From CAZLQR01 sp964404095 (GTDB lineage: Bacteria; Patescibacteriota; Microgenomatia; UBA1406; GWC2-37-13): a stretch of DNA of 7,720 nt. Of this stretch, positions 5,303 through 7,720 are shown in pieces. Position numbers and translations under genes: made by a program. The notes beneath the pieces were generated by a model that saw only the letters and a list, made by a program, of their open reading frames with translations, was not told the origin of the DNA and searched no databases. The stretch spans positions 1-7,720 of the forward strand of contig CAYOIN010000025.1 of assembly GCA_964404095.1 (NCBI GenBank), in the 5' to 3' direction. The first letter of the stretch is position 1, and each line of letters starts with the position of its first letter.

Positions 5303-6352
5303 ATGACTCCATCAACAGAGCGTAGAGAGCGCCCACCAACACAACCCTCTGTCCATATTGGGTACTCGCTTTTCGTGCATCCCCAGCTCACTTCGACAAA
5401 ATCTGAGCACGACGCTCACTGGAAATCGCTTCTCGCTGATGTTAAACGAAACGCTCCAATCGGTACCCCCTCCCACTATGAAGTGCAGTATGAACAACCA
5501 TACCACACTGGGTTCTGGCGTGAACTGGTTGAGCCGGTCCGATCTCTTACAAGAAGTGACGTGACGATAGGACTCCATTCCCCATCGATTAACCCAACAA
5601 TGCACGATCTCGGAAATGTAGATCAAGATATGCGCAGCAGAGCCGTTGCCGAAACGGTAGAGGCGCTGCAGTTTGCTCGTGCTTCAGGGTGTAATGACTA
5701 TGTGCTCCATCTTACTCCATTTGACGACTTTGGTGGTCACGCAGCGAGAACAGCGCAGTTTGATCGGGCAATGAATTCGTTACGTATGGTTGCGGATGCT
5801 GTTGGGGGAGATCCTGGAGTTCGAGTACTGGTAGAAAATCTAGAGTATCCAAAATGGCCCGCAACTACTGATGAAACAGTTGCGATTATGTCGGTGATCC
5901 GAGATGAAAAACTCTTTGCAGACAGTGGCGTGTGTCTTGACTTTGCACATCTTTGGCATAATATCGTCTCACTTCTTCCCCAGGTCGAAGATCGGACACA
6001 GTTTCTTCGTGATGCCGCCCAGTTCGTGCGTGTTGTCAGCGATGTAAGTCCAATCTATCGAATTCATCTTGCTGGAGCGTTCATTAACTACGCGGGAGAC
6101 GATCATCAGACACATGCAGTTCCCGGGAAGAATCCACTCAATCCTACCGACCATGTACAGTACTTCGATGGAGCTCCAGATGGGTTCCATGGTTTATGGA
6201 TGCGAGTGGACGATACACTGCGCGCAACTGCGGAGATCATGAATCCGGCACGAGATCTTTCATTTGTTATTGAGGCACACAGTCCTGAGCCCGGAGAATT
6301 ACAGGCGAACGCAGCCGCAATCCAGAACCGATTAGAACAGATTAAAAAATAA
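5303..6352 (+). CDS. TIM-barrel metalloenzyme, endonuclease IV / xylose-isomerase-like
   Basis: The 349-residue protein has the AP endonuclease 2 / sugar-phosphate isomerase TIM-barrel architecture (PF01261-like), starting after a basic, Pro-rich leader of about 16 residues. Candidate metal ligands fall in the family order: H92 (GLHSP), H136 (VLHLTP), E178 (VLVENLEYP), D213 and H216 (CLDFAHLW), H255 (IHLAG), D266 and H268 (GDDHQTH) and E324 (FVIEAHS). This mirrors the nine-ligand trinuclear zinc set of endonuclease IV (H, H, E, D, H, H, D-x-H, E), so abasic-site or other phosphodiester chemistry is possible. Sugar isomerases and epimerases share the fold, so the substrate is open. It is longer than typical Nfo (about 280-300). 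It is the first gene of an operon; the AEP-like gene starts 4 nt after its TAA. Confidence 0.8.
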   Translation: MTPSTERRERPPTQPSVHIGYSLFVHPQLTSTKSEHDAHWKSLLADVKRNAPIGTPSHYEVQYEQPYHTGFWRELVEPVRSLTRSDVTIGLHSPSINPTMHDLGNVDQDMRSRAVAETVEALQFARASGCNDYVLHLTPFDDFGGHAARTAQFDRAMNSLRMVADAVGGDPGVRVLVENLEYPKWPATTDETVAIMSVIRDEKLFADSGVCLDFAHLWHNIVSLLPQVEDRTQFLRDAAQFVRVVSDVSPIYRIHLAGAFINYAGDDHQTHAVPGKNPLNPTDHVQYFDGAPDGFHGLWMRVDDTLRATAEIMNPARDLSFVIEAHSPEPGELQANAAAIQNRLEQIKK

Positions 6353-6356
6353 TACT

Positions 6357-7720
6357 ATGGCAGAGAGAGTTCGCAGAGGAGATATCACTACACCGAGAGA
6401 ATTTTACCAGCACCCGGTTGTTTCAAAGACAATCGAAGAGGCGTTTGGTGGTGATGGAAGTACAACAATTACGAGTCATAATGATTCACAGAAACTGCAG
6501 GAACTTCTTCCGCAGTACGTGGTTGCATACGGCCCGCATATTCGCGATCAGAAACCAGGAAAAAATCCAGCACGCTCCTTCTCCCCATCGGAGCTGCCAA
6601 ACCATCTCGAACATATCGGCAGTTCTCCGGTCGAGCTTATGCAGTCGTTCTGGCAACGAGGAATACCATCTGAAGCGCATGAAGGAGTCACTGTTCCATC
6701 GCGATCGCTGATGGTGCTTGATATAGAGTACTACAACAAGGCAGATCCGGAGAGAGCCTTTACCGACATGAGAGGAGTATTCGAAACAATCGAGCCAGTA
6801 TATCAAACAATGAAGGAAACGTTGGAGCGGTACGGAATCGATTATCTCGCGGTGGTGACCGGGCGAGGATACAACTTTATTACCGCCGTCAATCATACTT
6901 CGCCAATGTCGTCTCAATTGATCAAAATCGGAGGAGACATCCATCCTCATCTTGAAGGAAGGCAGGGTCATATTCCTACATCATCGAAACGAGACATTCC
7001 TGTTCCTCCAGCAACACAACAATCCTTTCAGGCGATGGGTTATCTCGCTCATTTTCTCACAACCCAAACGATACAGGAGATGCGACGAAGAACAAACGTA
7101 CCGGTGGAAATTTCTGACGTTGGAGCAGAAGGAGTTGCAATCGATCTTACGCCTCATTTCGTGAGACCGGTTGACGCAACTCATTTTGGAACTCCAGGTT
7201 CACTGTATGCAAAACCATATCTCAATCCCAACATTGGCGAACATGTGACTCGAAATACAAACTTGATCACCAGACTGGTTCGCTCACGATCGGGTCAAGA
7301 TTTCGGTTCGCTTGATCATCTCGTGCATGCCCGCCAACATTTCTGGCCAGCGATTGATAATCTCGAGCAAGCGGGAGGTTCTATTCCAGATGGATCTGTT
7401 GGACTGCGAGTGTTAGCTGAAGAATACCTCAACAGTCCACTCAGGTCATTTCATCTCGCGCTCCAAAAACTTGGGGACGATCCATCGCAATGGGATAGCA
7501 CGTACCGCAACTTTGAGTACTTCTCCGAAGTTCTCGGTGAGCCATTCCAGCGGGCACTCGAAAATTCAGAAGAGCTCCTTAAACCGGAATCACTCAACCA
7601 TCTCCTTCAGTCGTTGTACGATCGATGGGGAGCGACAACCGATGCACTTCCGCATGTGATGACGTGGCTTCAGGCACTCTATGAAGATCCACGAATGCAG
7701 ATGGGTAGCAAATGGATGAG
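6357..7720 (+). CDS. Putative archaeo-eukaryotic-primase-like protein, C-terminus cut by window end
   Basis: The frame from the ATG at 6357 stays open to the window end (454 codons, no stop). An N-terminal region of about 115 residues has no recognised motif. Then come three features in AEP order: 'RSLMVLDIEYYN' (116-127) as the hhhDhD/E metal motif with D122 and E124; 'VVTGRGYNFITA' (166-177), which resembles the glycine-rich 's-G-x-G-h-H' nucleotide-binding strand but with N173 where His is usual; and 'GVAIDLTPHF' (259-268) as the hD motif with D263, followed by 'THFGTPGSLYAKPYLNP' (275-291), similar to the primase 'R.PGSLHGK' segment. Beyond about 300 lies a mostly helical region. There is no Shine-Dalgarno sequence, so it is presumably coupled to the upstream barrel gene. 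The AEP call rests on motifs read by eye and is moderately secure. Confidence 0.55.
   Translation, partial: MAERVRRGDITTPREFYQHPVVSKTIEEAFGGDGSTTITSHNDSQKLQELLPQYVVAYGPHIRDQKPGKNPARSFSPSELPNHLEHIGSSPVELMQSFWQRGIPSEAHEGVTVPSRSLMVLDIEYYNKADPERAFTDMRGVFETIEPVYQTMKETLERYGIDYLAVVTGRGYNFITAVNHTSPMSSQLIKIGGDIHPHLEGRQGHIPTSSKRDIPVPPATQQSFQAMGYLAHFLTTQTIQEMRRRTNVPVEISDVGAEGVAIDLTPHFVRPVDATHFGTPGSLYAKPYLNPNIGEHVTRNTNLITRLVRSRSGQDFGSLDHLVHARQHFWPAIDNLEQAGGSIPDGSVGLRVLAEEYLNSPLRSFHLALQKLGDDPSQWDSTYRNFEYFSEVLGEPFQRALENSEELLKPESLNHLLQSLYDRWGATTDALPHVMTWLQALYEDPRMQMGSKWM

Noticed and set aside
6486..6971. 161-residue minus-strand open frame inside the AEP-like gene
   Set aside because: The plus-strand frame is uninterrupted here, shows motifs and has neighbour-like codon use; the reverse frame shows no recognisable domain and no leaderless promoter.
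1..7720. CRISPR arrays, insertion sequences, transposases, riboswitches
   Set aside because: No regularly spaced repeats, transposase motifs, terminal inverted repeats or conserved riboswitch cores were seen; untranslated spacers are all short and filled by promoters or the tRNA.

Overview
The window looks like a piece of a bacterial chromosome of moderate GC. Sample lines I counted are near 53-55% GC, with one AT-rich patch. It is densely packed with small, mostly single-gene transcription units on both strands. I see no convincing Shine-Dalgarno sequence in front of any gene. Instead, almost every independently transcribed gene has a sigma70-type -10 box ending 5-10 nt before its start codon, so leaderless translation appears to be the rule. 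Leaderless genes, a tRNA without an encoded CCA end, many short hypothetical proteins and a Thr/Pro-rich secreted protein would suit a Patescibacteria/CPR-type or similar lineage. That placement is a guess; no marker gene is present.

Layout, left to right. The window opens in the C-terminus of a short-chain dehydrogenase/reductase (SDR), followed after 2 nt by a four-helix membrane protein (74-442). A DUF1801 gene converges on it (450-863, minus). It shares a compact divergent promoter region with a tRNA-Asn(GUU) gene (905-977). Next comes an AT-rich VTT/DedA-like membrane protein (1012-1569, minus), then divergently a PhnB-like VOC protein (1710-2222) and a 63-aa basic protein (2246-2437). 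A formylglycine-generating-enzyme-like (SUMF1 fold) gene follows at 2556-3466, broken by an in-frame TGA and a one-base deletion. Then come a 79-aa protein (3506-3745) and, convergent with it, a 109-aa protein (3748-4077, minus). Divergent from the latter is a secreted, membrane-anchored DNRLRE-domain protein, best started at 4170.

The right third is the most interesting part. A strong promoter (5264-5292) drives a two-gene operon. The first gene (5303-6352) is a TIM-barrel protein with an endonuclease IV / xylose-isomerase-like set of metal ligands. The second (6357 to beyond the window end) is an unannotated large protein whose motifs resemble archaeo-eukaryotic primases (AEP): an hhhDhE motif, TGRGYNF, an IDLT motif, then a PGSLYAK segment. 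An abasic-site-nuclease-like barrel coupled to a primase-polymerase-like protein would make a plausible DNA repair or damage-tolerance module. That function is inference from motifs and gene order.
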